A stretch of 64,000 nucleotides of DNA from Chryseobacterium viscerum. GTDB lineage: Bacteria; Bacteroidota; Bacteroidia; Flavobacteriales; Weeksellaceae. Where the stretch lies: NCBI RefSeq assembly GCF_025949665.1, contig NZ_JAPDFT010000002.1, forward strand, positions 372,001 through 436,000, given 5' to 3'. Both the position numbers and the translations under genes were made by a program. Below the pieces are notes generated by a model, which saw only the letters and a program-made list of their open reading frames with translations, made no database searches and had not been told where the DNA came from. Of this stretch, positions 43,369 to 53,126 are shown piece by piece (position 1 is the stretch's first letter; each line of letters begins with the position of its first letter).

Positions 43369-44730
43369 ATGATTAGTTGGAGAAAGCATTATAAAAAAAC
43401 GTTGATCGCGATAGGCTTATTGCTATCAACCAGTGCTTCATTTTACGGGCAAGACGGCGATCCTAAAAACGGAGAGAAACTTTTCAAAGCGAATTGTACT
43501 GCATGTCACGCGCTGGACAAACAAGTTGTTGGACCACCATTAAAGGGGGTTGTAGAACGAGTAAAGACAGAAGGTGGTGTAGACAAAGATTGGCTTCACA
43601 AGTGGATCAAAGACAACAAAGCTCTGAGAGCTTCTGGGGATAAATACGCCAATGAGATTTTTGAAAAGTTTAACAAGACTGAAATGCAGGTCTTTCCAAA
43701 TCTTACAGATAAGGATATTGACGACATTTTAGCTTTCACTACTAATCCTCCGGCTCCGGAGCCGCCAAAGGCAGATGATAAAGCAACTGCTACAGCGGGA
43801 GCAACTGCAGCACCTGCAGACAAAACTACTACAAACGTTGTTATCATTTCACTTTTAGCGATCGCAGGTTTATTGGTTTGGATCTTGGTAAAACTGAGAC
43901 AATTGGTAAAACTGGGTCAATCTGAAGATTTAGCTGGACTTAACGAAACAAGAGTTCGTTCTTTCAGTGAAATGTATGAGAAGTTCCACTACATTGGTAA
44001 AGGTTTATTAGCAATCCTTGCTATCCTAGCGGCCTATGGAGTATGGAACTGGTTGATGTGGATTGGGGTTTACAAAGGGTACAAACCTGAGCAGCCTATC
44101 TACTTCTCTCACAAAATTCACGCTGGAGAGCAAAAAATTGACTGTCAGCTATGTCACTCTAGTGCTAAATACGGAAAAGTATCTGAAATTCCTTCTATGA
44201 ACGTTTGTATGAACTGTCACAGAACAATTTCTGAATACAACGCAGATCACTACATGGAGCCAGGAAAAGATAAGGCATTCTATGATGGAGAAATCCAGAA
44301 GATCTACGCTGCAACAGGTTGGGATCCTGCAAAACAACAGTATACAGGAAAAACACAACCGGTTGAATGGACAAGAATCCACAATATGCCAGATTTCGTT
44401 TACTTCAACCACTCTCAGCACGTAATTGCTGGAGAACAAGCAATCATCAATTCTTTCAACAAAAAGAATCCTAACAACAAAATTGATGTTGTATGTAAAG
44501 CTTGTCATGGTAAAATTGATACAATGAATGTTGTTCAAATGGCTAACGACTTTACTATGGGATGGTGTATCGAGTGCCACAGAACGACTGAAGTTGATAT
44601 GAACAACGGTTATAATAAAGAGTACTTCAAAAATCTACATGACAAGTTGAAAAAACAATATCCTCAAGATGGAGGTAAGATCACTGTAGATGCAATTGGA
44701 GGTCTTGAGTGTGGTAAATGTCATTATTAA
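43369..44730 (+). CDS. actA: Alternative complex III multihaem cytochrome c subunit ActA
   Basis: Electron-transfer subunit of the quinol:cytochrome c/oxidase reductase that replaces bc1. The 453-residue protein has a signal sequence, an N-terminal monohaem cytochrome domain (CTACH at 43-47), a Pro/Ala linker, two membrane segments at about 157-175 and 208-235, and a multihaem domain with CQLCH (259), CMNCH (280), CKACH (376), CIECH (400) and CGKCH (448). That makes six CXXCH sites against the five of the classical pentahaem ActA, the extra one being the fused N-terminal domain. First gene of actABCDEF. Confidence 0.94.
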   Translation: MISWRKHYKKTLIAIGLLLSTSASFYGQDGDPKNGEKLFKANCTACHALDKQVVGPPLKGVVERVKTEGGVDKDWLHKWIKDNKALRASGDKYANEIFEKFNKTEMQVFPNLTDKDIDDILAFTTNPPAPEPPKADDKATATAGATAAPADKTTTNVVIISLLAIAGLLVWILVKLRQLVKLGQSEDLAGLNETRVRSFSEMYEKFHYIGKGLLAILAILAAYGVWNWLMWIGVYKGYKPEQPIYFSHKIHAGEQKIDCQLCHSSAKYGKVSEIPSMNVCMNCHRTISEYNADHYMEPGKDKAFYDGEIQKIYAATGWDPAKQQYTGKTQPVEWTRIHNMPDFVYFNHSQHVIAGEQAIINSFNKKNPNNKIDVVCKACHGKIDTMNVVQMANDFTMGWCIECHRTTEVDMNNGYNKEYFKNLHDKLKKQYPQDGGKITVDAIGGLECGKCHY

Positions 44731-44753
44731 TAACTAAAAAATTAGAAGTATAA

Positions 44754-47700
44754 ATGGCTTCAAACAAAATACAATTCAGAAGTATTCATGAACTTAAAGA
44801 TCCAGCTTTGAATAATAAGCTGGCTCAGAAAGAGTTTCAGGAAGAAATTCCGGTAGAAGATTTCCTTGGAGATGCTGAGAAAAACGGATCAAGTACTTCA
44901 AGAAGAGATTTCCTGAAATTATTAGGATTCTCTACAGCAGCAGTTACATTAGCTGCCTGCGAAGCTCCGGTAATCAAAACGATTCCTTATGTGGTAAAGC
45001 CGCATGATATTATTCCGGGAGTCCCTAATTATTACGCTTCAACATATTTTGACGGTTTCGACTTTGCTAGTGTTTTAGTAAAAACCCGTGAAGGTAGACC
45101 AATCAAAATTGAACCAAACCCAGCTGGTGGTGATTTAGGTAAAACTAACGCAAGAGCTCAGGCAAGTGTACTTTCTCTTTATGATAATGATAAAGTAAAG
45201 CAGCCTAAACTAGATGGTAAAGATGAAACTTTCGATAAAGTAGACAGTTTCGTGATTAAAGGTTTAGAAGAAGCTAAAGCGTCTGGCAAAAAGATTGTTG
45301 TTTTATCACACTCTTTTGCTTCACCAACTTTCAAAAAGTTATTCGCTGAATTTAAAGCTAAATATCCTACAGCTGAATTAGTAACTTATGATGCTTTCCC
45401 TTATTCTGCAGGATTAGATGCAGCTCAGGAAGTATTCGGACAAAGAGCATTGCCTGTTTATGACCTTAAAGGTTCTGAATTGGTAGTTTCATTCCAGGCT
45501 GATTTCTTAGGAGACTATAACGCTTCAAGCTTAGAAACTTCTTATGCAGCAGCTAGAAAACCGGGAGCAAGCATGTTGAGACACATCCAAGTGGAATCTA
45601 ACATGTCATTAACTGGTGCTAACGCTGACTCAAGATACAGATTAAAGCCAAGTGCTGTAAACAAAACATTAGTTGAAGTTTACAATGCTATCGTAGGAGG
45701 TGGTACTTCTGATAAGACTGCAACTGAAATTGCTAACGAATTGAAAGCAAAAGGCAGCAAAGCTGTTGTTTTTGCTGACGGTTCTAAAGGAGCACAGGTT
45801 TTAGCACACTTAATCAACCAGAAATTAGGTTCAGTAGCTTTCACAGGTAAAGCAAACTTACTGAAAGAATTTAACGGTACAAGATACCAGGAATTCTTAG
45901 GATGGGTAAACGGTGGACAAGTTGGTGTATTGGTTACAAACAACGTAGACCCTATCTACTCTCATCCAAAAGGAGAAGATTTCAAAAAATCTTTATCAAA
46001 AGTTCCTTATGTAGTTGCTGTAGCAGATAAGAAAAATGAAATGTACAAAGCAGCGAAAGCTGTAATTCCTGTAGCTAACTGGCTAGAATCTTGGGGAGAT
46101 ATCGAACCACAGACAGGGGTATATTCATTGATGCAGCCTACTATCCAGAAAATCTACAAATCAAGACAGATTGAAGAATCTCTATTGGTTTGGAAGAATG
46201 GTAAAAACAATGCAGCAAACAACTACTACGATTATTTAAAAGCAAGCTCTGCTTCACTTTTAGGTGGTACTTCTTTCAACAAAGCATTGTACAACGGTAT
46301 TAACGCTTCTACAAACGCTGCAACTTTATCTTATGGAGGCGGAAACGCTGCGCAAGCTGTTGCTGAACTAGGAAACTTCAAAGCTTCTGAATTAGAATTA
46401 GTATTATACACTAAGACTTCAATGGGAGACGGTACTCAGTCGAACAACCCTTGGTTGCAAGAATTACCTGACCCAATTACAAGAATGTCTTGGGATAACT
46501 ACCTTACAATTTCTCCTAAAGATGCAGAGAAATTTGCAATTGACAACGATCTTAACGCGAGAATGCAGTTAGATGGTTCTATTGTAAACCTTACTGTAAA
46601 CGGAGTAAAAATAGAAAACGTTCCTGTATTTGTACAGCCAGGACAAGCTGAAGGATCTGTAGGTCTTGCGCTTGGTTATGGTAAGAAAAACTCAGGAGCA
46701 ACTGCAGATACTGGTGTAAATGCTTATCCTTTATTCGATGGTTCTAACCTTGTTCTTTCAGGTGTTAAAATCGAGAAAACAGGAGAAGATCACGAATTTG
46801 CAGGGATCCAGCTTCAAAACACATTAATGGGCCGTTATGAAATCGCGAAGGAAGTTCCTTTAGCTGAATTCATTAACGTTGCTTTTGATGATGAGCACAA
46901 AGGATGGAATAAGCCTTTGGAATACCACACGATCAGCGGAGCACTTCCAGCGAGAAAAATTGATCTTTGGGATGCTTTCGATGATACGGATGGACCTCAC
47001 TTCAACTTATCTATCGACTTGAACTCTTGTACTGGTTGTGGAGCATGTATTATTGCTTGTCAGGCAGAGAACAACGTTCCTGTAGTAGGAAAAGAAGAGG
47101 TAAGAATGTCTAGAGATATGTACTGGTTAAGAATTGACCGTTACTATTCTTCAAGACAAAAAGTAGAAGTATACGAAGGATTGAAAGAAGGAATGGCTGT
47201 ACCTGAATTGTATGGTACTGCATTCGGAGACGGAGGTGCATTAAACCACCCTGCAGACAACCCGGATGTAATCTTCCAACCTGTAATGTGTCAGCACTGT
47301 AACCACGCTCCATGTGAAACTGTATGTCCGGTAGCGGCTACTTCACACGGTAAGCAAGGTCAAAACCATATGGCTTACAACAGATGTATCGGTACAAGAT
47401 ATTGTGCAAACAACTGTCCGTACAAAGTAAGACGTTTCAACTGGTTTACTTATAACCTAAATGACAAGTTCGATTTCAACATGAACAACGATTTAGGAAG
47501 AATGGTACTTAACCCGGATGTAGTTGTAAGAACTAGAGGGGTAATGGAGAAATGTTCAATGTGTATCCAAATGACTCAGAATACTATTCTTGAGGCTAAG
47601 AAAGAGGGAAGAAAAGTGAAGGATGGAGAATTCCAGACTGCTTGTTCTAAAGCTTGTTCTACGGGAGCAATGACATTTGGAGATATGAATGATAAAGATT

Positions 47701-47813
47701 CTGCAATTAGAGAGCAATATGCTTCTAACAGAAGATATTATTTACTTGAGGAGATCGGAACAAAACCAAACGTGTTCTATCACACTAAAGTAAGAAACAG
47801 AGTAGAAAAATAA
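44754..47813 (+). CDS. actB: Alternative complex III iron-sulfur subunit ActB
   Basis: Large subunit of 1019 residues, a fusion of a molybdopterin-oxidoreductase-like domain (cofactor-free in characterised complexes) and a four-cluster ferredoxin domain. A Tat-like motif SRRDFLK at 49-55 is followed by a lipobox LAAC (Cys69), so the protein is probably a Tat-exported lipoprotein. Cluster motifs near the C-terminus are CTGCGACIIAC, CQHCNHAPCETVC, CIGTRYCANNCP and CSMCIQM with a later CSKAC. The clusters carry electrons toward the ActA haems. Confidence 0.95.
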   Translation: MASNKIQFRSIHELKDPALNNKLAQKEFQEEIPVEDFLGDAEKNGSSTSRRDFLKLLGFSTAAVTLAACEAPVIKTIPYVVKPHDIIPGVPNYYASTYFDGFDFASVLVKTREGRPIKIEPNPAGGDLGKTNARAQASVLSLYDNDKVKQPKLDGKDETFDKVDSFVIKGLEEAKASGKKIVVLSHSFASPTFKKLFAEFKAKYPTAELVTYDAFPYSAGLDAAQEVFGQRALPVYDLKGSELVVSFQADFLGDYNASSLETSYAAARKPGASMLRHIQVESNMSLTGANADSRYRLKPSAVNKTLVEVYNAIVGGGTSDKTATEIANELKAKGSKAVVFADGSKGAQVLAHLINQKLGSVAFTGKANLLKEFNGTRYQEFLGWVNGGQVGVLVTNNVDPIYSHPKGEDFKKSLSKVPYVVAVADKKNEMYKAAKAVIPVANWLESWGDIEPQTGVYSLMQPTIQKIYKSRQIEESLLVWKNGKNNAANNYYDYLKASSASLLGGTSFNKALYNGINASTNAATLSYGGGNAAQAVAELGNFKASELELVLYTKTSMGDGTQSNNPWLQELPDPITRMSWDNYLTISPKDAEKFAIDNDLNARMQLDGSIVNLTVNGVKIENVPVFVQPGQAEGSVGLALGYGKKNSGATADTGVNAYPLFDGSNLVLSGVKIEKTGEDHEFAGIQLQNTLMGRYEIAKEVPLAEFINVAFDDEHKGWNKPLEYHTISGALPARKIDLWDAFDDTDGPHFNLSIDLNSCTGCGACIIACQAENNVPVVGKEEVRMSRDMYWLRIDRYYSSRQKVEVYEGLKEGMAVPELYGTAFGDGGALNHPADNPDVIFQPVMCQHCNHAPCETVCPVAATSHGKQGQNHMAYNRCIGTRYCANNCPYKVRRFNWFTYNLNDKFDFNMNNDLGRMVLNPDVVVRTRGVMEKCSMCIQMTQNTILEAKKEGRKVKDGEFQTACSKACSTGAMTFGDMNDKDSAIREQYASNRRYYLLEEIGTKPNVFYHTKVRNRVEK

Positions 47814-47838
47814 AGTTTAAATAATAAATAGGTAAAAA

Positions 47839-49236
47839 ATGTCAGGACATTACGAAGCTCCGATAAGGGAACCTCTAATTATTGGTCACAAAACTTATCA
47901 CGATATTACAGAAGATATCGCACGACCTATCGAAGAAAGAGCAGGTAAATTATGGTGGATCTCACTATATGCTGCACTAGTTCTATTCCTCTATGGATTC
48001 GGCTGTATTGCGTACACTATCGGGACAGGTATTGGAGCATGGGGGCTTAACAGAACTATTAACTGGGGTTGGGATATCACCAACTTTGTATGGTGGGTAG
48101 GTATCGGTCACGCCGGAACCCTAATCTCAGCAGTATTATTATTATTTAGACAGAGATGGAGAATGTCTGTAAACAGATCTGCAGAGGCGATGACGATCTT
48201 TGCGGTTGTACAGGCAGCAATCTTCCCTGTAATCCACATGGGTAGAGTTTGGGTTGGATACTGGGTATTCCCTTTACCAAACCAATTCGGTTCTCTTTGG
48301 GGGAACTTCAACTCTCCTCTACTTTGGGACGTATTTGCGATCTCTACGTATTTCTCAGTATCAACTGTATTCTGGTTCATGGGACTAATCCCTGACTTTG
48401 CAATGATCAGAGATAGAGCGAAAACGCCTTGGACTAGAAAAATTTATACATTCCTTGCATTCGGTTGGGGTGGTAAAGCAAAACACTGGCAAAGATTCGA
48501 AGAACTTTCTTTGGTTCTTGCAGGTTTGGCAACTCCACTTGTATTCTCAGTACACACTACCGTATCTTTTGACTTCGCAACTTCAGTTATTAAAGGATGG
48601 CACTCAACAATCTACCCTCCTTACTTCGTAGCTGGTGCGATCTTCTCAGGATTTGCAATGGTACAGACACTATTGTTAATTGCAAGAAAAGTTTGTCACT
48701 TAGAAGAATATATTACAATGTATCATATCGAAATTATGAACATCGTAATCGTTCTTACAGGTGGTATGGTAACCGTAGCTTATGCTACTGAATATTTCAT
48801 CGGATGGTACTCAGGATCTAGATTTGAAGATTTTACATATCTTTCTCCAGGTGCTGCTGTAGGACCTTACTGGTGGGCATTCTGGTCATTGATTATCTGT
48901 AACCTTGTAATTCCGGCTTCATTCTGGTTCAAAAGAGCAAGAACGAACATTATCTGGACATTCATTGTTGCATTAATCATCAACATCGGTATGTGGTTTG
49001 AGCGTTTTGATATCATCGTTATCAACCTTTCAAGAGACTACTTACCAGGATCATGGACAATGTTTAAGCCAACGATCATTGATGTAGGTGTATATTTGGG
49101 AACTATCGGATTCTTCTCTGTATTATTCTTATTATACGCAAGAACATTCCCTGTAATTGCACAGGCTGAATTAAAATCGATTTTGAAAATCTCAGGTGAA
49201 ACTTATAAAGCAAAAGAAGGAGATGAGCACCACTAA
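47839..49236 (+). CDS. actC: Alternative complex III membrane subunit ActC (NrfD-like)
   Basis: Polytopic quinol-binding subunit of 465 residues with about ten helices, of the NrfD/PsrC family. The N-terminal cytoplasmic stretch REPLIIGHKTYHDITEDI is typical of ActC; membrane segments include WWISLYAALVLFLYGFGCIA and VWWVGIGHAGTLISAVLLLF. It may couple quinol oxidation to proton movement. Its end overlaps the actD start by 14 bases. Confidence 0.95.
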   Translation: MSGHYEAPIREPLIIGHKTYHDITEDIARPIEERAGKLWWISLYAALVLFLYGFGCIAYTIGTGIGAWGLNRTINWGWDITNFVWWVGIGHAGTLISAVLLLFRQRWRMSVNRSAEAMTIFAVVQAAIFPVIHMGRVWVGYWVFPLPNQFGSLWGNFNSPLLWDVFAISTYFSVSTVFWFMGLIPDFAMIRDRAKTPWTRKIYTFLAFGWGGKAKHWQRFEELSLVLAGLATPLVFSVHTTVSFDFATSVIKGWHSTIYPPYFVAGAIFSGFAMVQTLLLIARKVCHLEEYITMYHIEIMNIVIVLTGGMVTVAYATEYFIGWYSGSRFEDFTYLSPGAAVGPYWWAFWSLIICNLVIPASFWFKRARTNIIWTFIVALIINIGMWFERFDIIVINLSRDYLPGSWTMFKPTIIDVGVYLGTIGFFSVLFLLYARTFPVIAQAELKSILKISGETYKAKEGDEHH

Positions 49237-49744
49237 AATTGTATACGGACTTTATGCCGACGACGACGATTTAATGAACGGCGTTAAGGCATTCAACGAT
49301 AAAGGAATCGCTATAAACGAAGTATATACTCCGTTTCCGGTTCACGGGCTAGACAAGGCTTTAGGGTTAAAGAAAACCAGAATTTCTGATGCTGCATTCT
49401 TATATGCTCTTTACGGTGTTACTATCGGTGCTACTGTAACTTGGTATGTGATGAACCATGACTGGCCTCAGAATATCGGTGGTAAACCAGCTTTCGACTG
49501 GGCACACAACATGCCGGCATTCGTAGTTCCAATGTTTGAACTAATGGTATTCTGTGCTGCTCACATGATGTCTTTAACTTTCTTGGTTAGAAACAAAATG
49601 TATCCGGGAGCTCCTGCTCAGAACCCAGACCCGAGAACTACTGATGATAAATTCATGATGGAATTTGTAACTGAAGATGTAGAATCTGTAAAACAGTTGC
49701 TTATTGAAACTGGAGTTGAAGAAATAACTGTTAAAGACGCTTAA
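49223..49744 (+). CDS. actD: Alternative complex III subunit ActD (DUF3341)
   Basis: Small membrane subunit of 173 residues with an N-terminal soluble domain (KIVYGLYADDDDLMNGVKAF) and two helices, one at about YALYGVTIGATVTWYVM and one at MFELMVFCAAHMMSLTFLV. ATG 49223 is inside the end of actC; the longer frame from TTG/ATG-like codons upstream has no support. Confidence 0.93.
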   Translation: MSTTKIVYGLYADDDDLMNGVKAFNDKGIAINEVYTPFPVHGLDKALGLKKTRISDAAFLYALYGVTIGATVTWYVMNHDWPQNIGGKPAFDWAHNMPAFVVPMFELMVFCAAHMMSLTFLVRNKMYPGAPAQNPDPRTTDDKFMMEFVTEDVESVKQLLIETGVEEITVKDA

Positions 49745-49745
49745 A

Positions 49746-50435
49746 ATGAAAAAGAATGTATTAAAAATTACAGCAGTTTTAGGTTTAACAACGGTTTTAC
49801 TTAACTCTTGCGGACCAAAGGAGAATACTCCGCTGGTATATTTCCCGGACATGTATTTTCCGGTAGCTTATGATCCATTGATGAAAGCACAGGATGCTTA
49901 TTCAGATCATGAAAATGAAATTCCTGCTTTTGTTAAAAATAGTGGTGCAACAGGTCTTTCTCCGGTAGAAGGATCAGTTTCTCAAAATAAAGATGGCGTT
50001 TTTGAAGAAAGCTTACTACCTAAAAATGTTGACGAGTACAACGCTGGGTATGATGCTTCTAAAAAACTTACAGTATCTCCTCTAAACCCAGCTAATGCAG
50101 CTAAGGATATTGAAAGAGGAAAAATATTGTTTGATCACACTTGTGCGGCATGTCACGGAACAGGAGGTGATGGACAAGGACCTATCGTGCAAAGTGGGGC
50201 ATTCTCTGGAGTACCTAACTATGCAGACAGAGAAATTACTGTAGGATCTGTTCATTATGTATTAACAAACGGTAGAAATGCAATGGGATCTTATGCGGGA
50301 CAATTGAATGCAGGAGACAGATGGAGAGTAGCATTGTATGTGATGAGTGCTTTCAAAAAAGGAGCAGCAGCACCGGCAGCAGCTACAGCGGCGGCACCAG
50401 CAACAACTGAAACGACTACCGAAACTAAAAAATAA
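49746..50435 (+). CDS. actE: Alternative complex III monohaem cytochrome c lipoprotein ActE
   Basis: Lipoprotein of 229 residues with lipobox LNSC (Cys22), the family segment YFPDMYFPVAYDP, one haem site CAACH at 133-137 and an Ala/Thr-rich C-terminal tail. It passes electrons from the complex to a soluble cytochrome or oxidase. The gene starts one base after actD. Confidence 0.94.
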   Translation: MKKNVLKITAVLGLTTVLLNSCGPKENTPLVYFPDMYFPVAYDPLMKAQDAYSDHENEIPAFVKNSGATGLSPVEGSVSQNKDGVFEESLLPKNVDEYNAGYDASKKLTVSPLNPANAAKDIERGKILFDHTCAACHGTGGDGQGPIVQSGAFSGVPNYADREITVGSVHYVLTNGRNAMGSYAGQLNAGDRWRVALYVMSAFKKGAAAPAAATAAAPATTETTTETKK

Positions 50436-50443
50436 GAAAAGAA

Positions 50444-51775
50444 ATGTATAGTTTTTCACCAAAATTAAAATCAACTTCTATAATACTTCTTGTTGTAGGT
50501 TTAGTTCTTTTCGGTATTGGTTTCTTTATGAACAAAGGAATTTCTACTGAGAAAATAGAACAAATGATGGAAGCTGTTCATGCTTCTGGTCATGATGCTC
50601 CTACACATTCAAGTGAAATGGTTGGACCACAGGATCACGCAGCTCATTTAGAGCATGCTGAACTTCAGGTTCACAACCAGCCATTAGCATCGCTGCACTT
50701 TGTAGCTGTCTTTTTCTTTGGAGTAAGTTGCGCTGTACTGTTTTTCTACTGTATTCAGCACGCTGCTCACGCAGGATGGCCTATTATCATCACAAGAGTA
50801 ATGGAGGCTATTGCATCTTATATTCCTTACGGTGGTGCAATCCTGGTTATCTTGATGATCTTAAACATCACTCATAATGGCCATTTATTCCACTGGATGG
50901 ATCCTGAATTGACAAACCCGGAATCGGCACATTTTGATGTGATCCTATTTGAAAAGAAAAGATTCTTAAATATTCCTTTCTATGCAATAAGAACTTTAAT
51001 CTATGTGATTGGTGCTTCTTTCTTTGCTTGGAAATTAAAAGCTCAGTCTAAAAAAGTAGACGAGACAAAATCAAAAGTAGAATATCAATTCCTTTACAGA
51101 TGGGCAGTAGGATATATCGTATTCTTCGGATTTGCTTCTGCAGCATGGGCGTGGGATTGGTTGATGTCTATTGACCCTCACTGGTACTCTACAATGTATA
51201 TCTGGTATTCAATGGTTAGCTGCCTTTCAAGTGGTATTGCTGTAATCATTTTACTAAGTGTATATCTTAAGAAAAACGGATTCCTTCCTCAGTTCAATGA
51301 CAACCACTTACACGATTTAGGAGTTTTCCTTTTCGCTACAAGTATGCTTTGGACATATACATGGTTCGCTCAGTTCATGCTTTACTGGTATGCAAACGTT
51401 CCGGAAGAGGTTAACTACTTCTTCGGTAGATTCCAGCACTATGGTACTACATTTTTACCAATGCTGATTGTTAACTTCTTATTACCACTATTGGTATTAG
51501 TAAGCAGCAGCATCAAGAGAAATTACAAAGTAGTTACCACAATGGCTGTAGTAGTTATCTTAGGACACCTTTTAGATTACTTCAACATGGTAATGCCGGG
51601 AACGGTAGGACCATACTGGAACACTCCTGAAGTATTCTTGTTAATCCTGGGAGCAGTTCTATTCGTAGCTGGACTATTTATGTTTACTGTTCTTTCAGCT
51701 TTATCTAAACTGAAGTTGATTCCTACAGGAAACCCATTCTTACACGAATCTGAAATTTATGAGTATCCTTTCTAA
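50444..51775 (+). CDS. actF: Alternative complex III membrane subunit ActF
   Basis: Polytopic subunit of 443 residues, about ten helices, related to ActC without the quinol site. Segments such as HFVAVFFFGVSCAVLFFYCI and WAWDWLMSIDPHWYSTMY fit ActF. A His-rich periplasmic loop (residues 42-80) follows the first helix. Last gene of the operon; no cytochrome oxidase genes follow directly, unlike in some relatives. Confidence 0.93.
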   Translation: MYSFSPKLKSTSIILLVVGLVLFGIGFFMNKGISTEKIEQMMEAVHASGHDAPTHSSEMVGPQDHAAHLEHAELQVHNQPLASLHFVAVFFFGVSCAVLFFYCIQHAAHAGWPIIITRVMEAIASYIPYGGAILVILMILNITHNGHLFHWMDPELTNPESAHFDVILFEKKRFLNIPFYAIRTLIYVIGASFFAWKLKAQSKKVDETKSKVEYQFLYRWAVGYIVFFGFASAAWAWDWLMSIDPHWYSTMYIWYSMVSCLSSGIAVIILLSVYLKKNGFLPQFNDNHLHDLGVFLFATSMLWTYTWFAQFMLYWYANVPEEVNYFFGRFQHYGTTFLPMLIVNFLLPLLVLVSSSIKRNYKVVTTMAVVVILGHLLDYFNMVMPGTVGPYWNTPEVFLLILGAVLFVAGLFMFTVLSALSKLKLIPTGNPFLHESEIYEYPF

Positions 51776-51799
51776 GGAATTGTAACAAAATAAAATTAC

Positions 51800-51833
51800 A
51801 AAAGACTGATTGTTAAACAATCAGTCTTTTTTT
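51800..51833 (+). terminator. Terminator of the alternative complex III operon
   Basis: AAAGACTGATTGT and ACAATCAGTCTTT form a perfect 13-bp stem with a three-base loop and a T run. Confidence 0.93.
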
Positions 51834-51934
51834 ATGCCATGACGTAAATAAGAATTTTCAGGCAACCATTTTCTGTTTTTCTCGTCTTTATATAAAGTCT
51901 GTTTTACTATTAACACCGAAAATAACGTTCTGCT

Positions 51935-52951
51935 ATGAAAAGAATTCACCTTTTTTACCTTCTGTTCTCTCTGATCTCCGTATTCACAAATGCACAGGTC
52001 ATTACTTTTGTTTCTGAAAAAAACAATAGCCCTCTTCCCCGAGTTTCCGTATTTGGCAAAGACGGAAGTATACTCGCCTACTCTGACATTGATGGTAAGA
52101 TTGACAAGCAGTCTCTGTCACCCTCTCAGGAAAAATTTCAGCTGGTCTATAATAATTTTCCCGTTGCCACTCTATCCTATTCCGATTTTGATCAGTCGGT
52201 CATTAAGATCAATGACCAGGTAAAAGAAATTGAAACGGTTGTTATTAAAAATAATAAGCCTGCCAAATACATTTTCATCAAGGGAAATTTTAACACTTAT
52301 GTAACGGTAAACAATAAGCTGAATAGTTATGCAGACGGAGTTGTAACCTACATTTTTGATAATAAATCCAAAAAACTGAAAAGCACCAATGTAGAACAGT
52401 ACAGAGTTTTCAGACTGACAGAACCTAAAAATGAGAAAAAAGAAACTTCATCATGGGATTATGGCAATTCTCTTCAGATTCCAAAGCTTAAAAATGTAGG
52501 AAATCCGGAAGAATATAAAACAACAAAAAATAACATTAAAGAATTAAAAGGTGACCGCAAAGATCAGATTGAGGTAACAGGCGGCGTACTTCAGGAAAAA
52601 GAATTTTCATTCTTTGGATATAGATTTTATGATCTAAGGACAATACTAAATATCTCTTTTGAAAAAGGATCAGAAAAAACGCTTAAAGATTTCCTGGAAT
52701 ATAATGAGCTTGCTTTTGTAAAATTGAAACATAAAAGTGAACCCAATTACAATCAGCTAGCAGTATATACTAATTTCTATCCAACAGAACTTAGCTTCAG
52801 TAATGACAATGATGTTGAGAAAGTGAAGTTTGATAAAGACAATAGCAATTACCAAACCTCTTACTGGCAGGATTCGTCATTTCCGAATATGCAAACTATT
52901 TTCAGCAGTTTTTTCAAAGGTGATTTAAAAGAACAAACCAATAAAAAATAA
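51935..52951 (+). CDS. Secreted protein with carboxypeptidase-regulatory-like N-terminus, unknown function
   Basis: Exported protein of 338 residues. Signal peptide KRIHLFYLLFSLISVFTNAQ, then a short beta-sandwich-like region of the carboxypeptidase D regulatory type (FVSEKNNSPLPRVSVFGKDGSI, AYSDIDGKIDK), common in Bacteroidota outer-membrane proteins. The rest has no motif I recognise and lacks a TonB plug or a T9SS tail. It likely sits in the periplasm or on the cell surface. Single gene. Confidence 0.7.
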   Translation: MKRIHLFYLLFSLISVFTNAQVITFVSEKNNSPLPRVSVFGKDGSILAYSDIDGKIDKQSLSPSQEKFQLVYNNFPVATLSYSDFDQSVIKINDQVKEIETVVIKNNKPAKYIFIKGNFNTYVTVNNKLNSYADGVVTYIFDNKSKKLKSTNVEQYRVFRLTEPKNEKKETSSWDYGNSLQIPKLKNVGNPEEYKTTKNNIKELKGDRKDQIEVTGGVLQEKEFSFFGYRFYDLRTILNISFEKGSEKTLKDFLEYNELAFVKLKHKSEPNYNQLAVYTNFYPTELSFSNDNDVEKVKFDKDNSNYQTSYWQDSSFPNMQTIFSSFFKGDLKEQTNKK

Positions 52952-53101
52952 TGAAAACTCTGCTCAGACTCACTTTCCATATTATTAATATCACTATTGA
53001 ATTCTAAAATTAAAAGAACAGCATCTATTTCCGGAAAACAACAACAAATAAGCAAAAAACATAAAGTAAAAAATAAAATCCAGTATTAATAAAGGTTTTA
53101 T

Positions 53102-53109
53102 TAAATTTG
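53102..53109 (+). promoter_or_regulatory. -7 box of the lipoprotein-apt unit
   Basis: TAAATTTG, 18 bp before the ATG at 53127. Confidence 0.6.
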
Positions 53110-53126
53110 CAACAAACCAAATAAAA

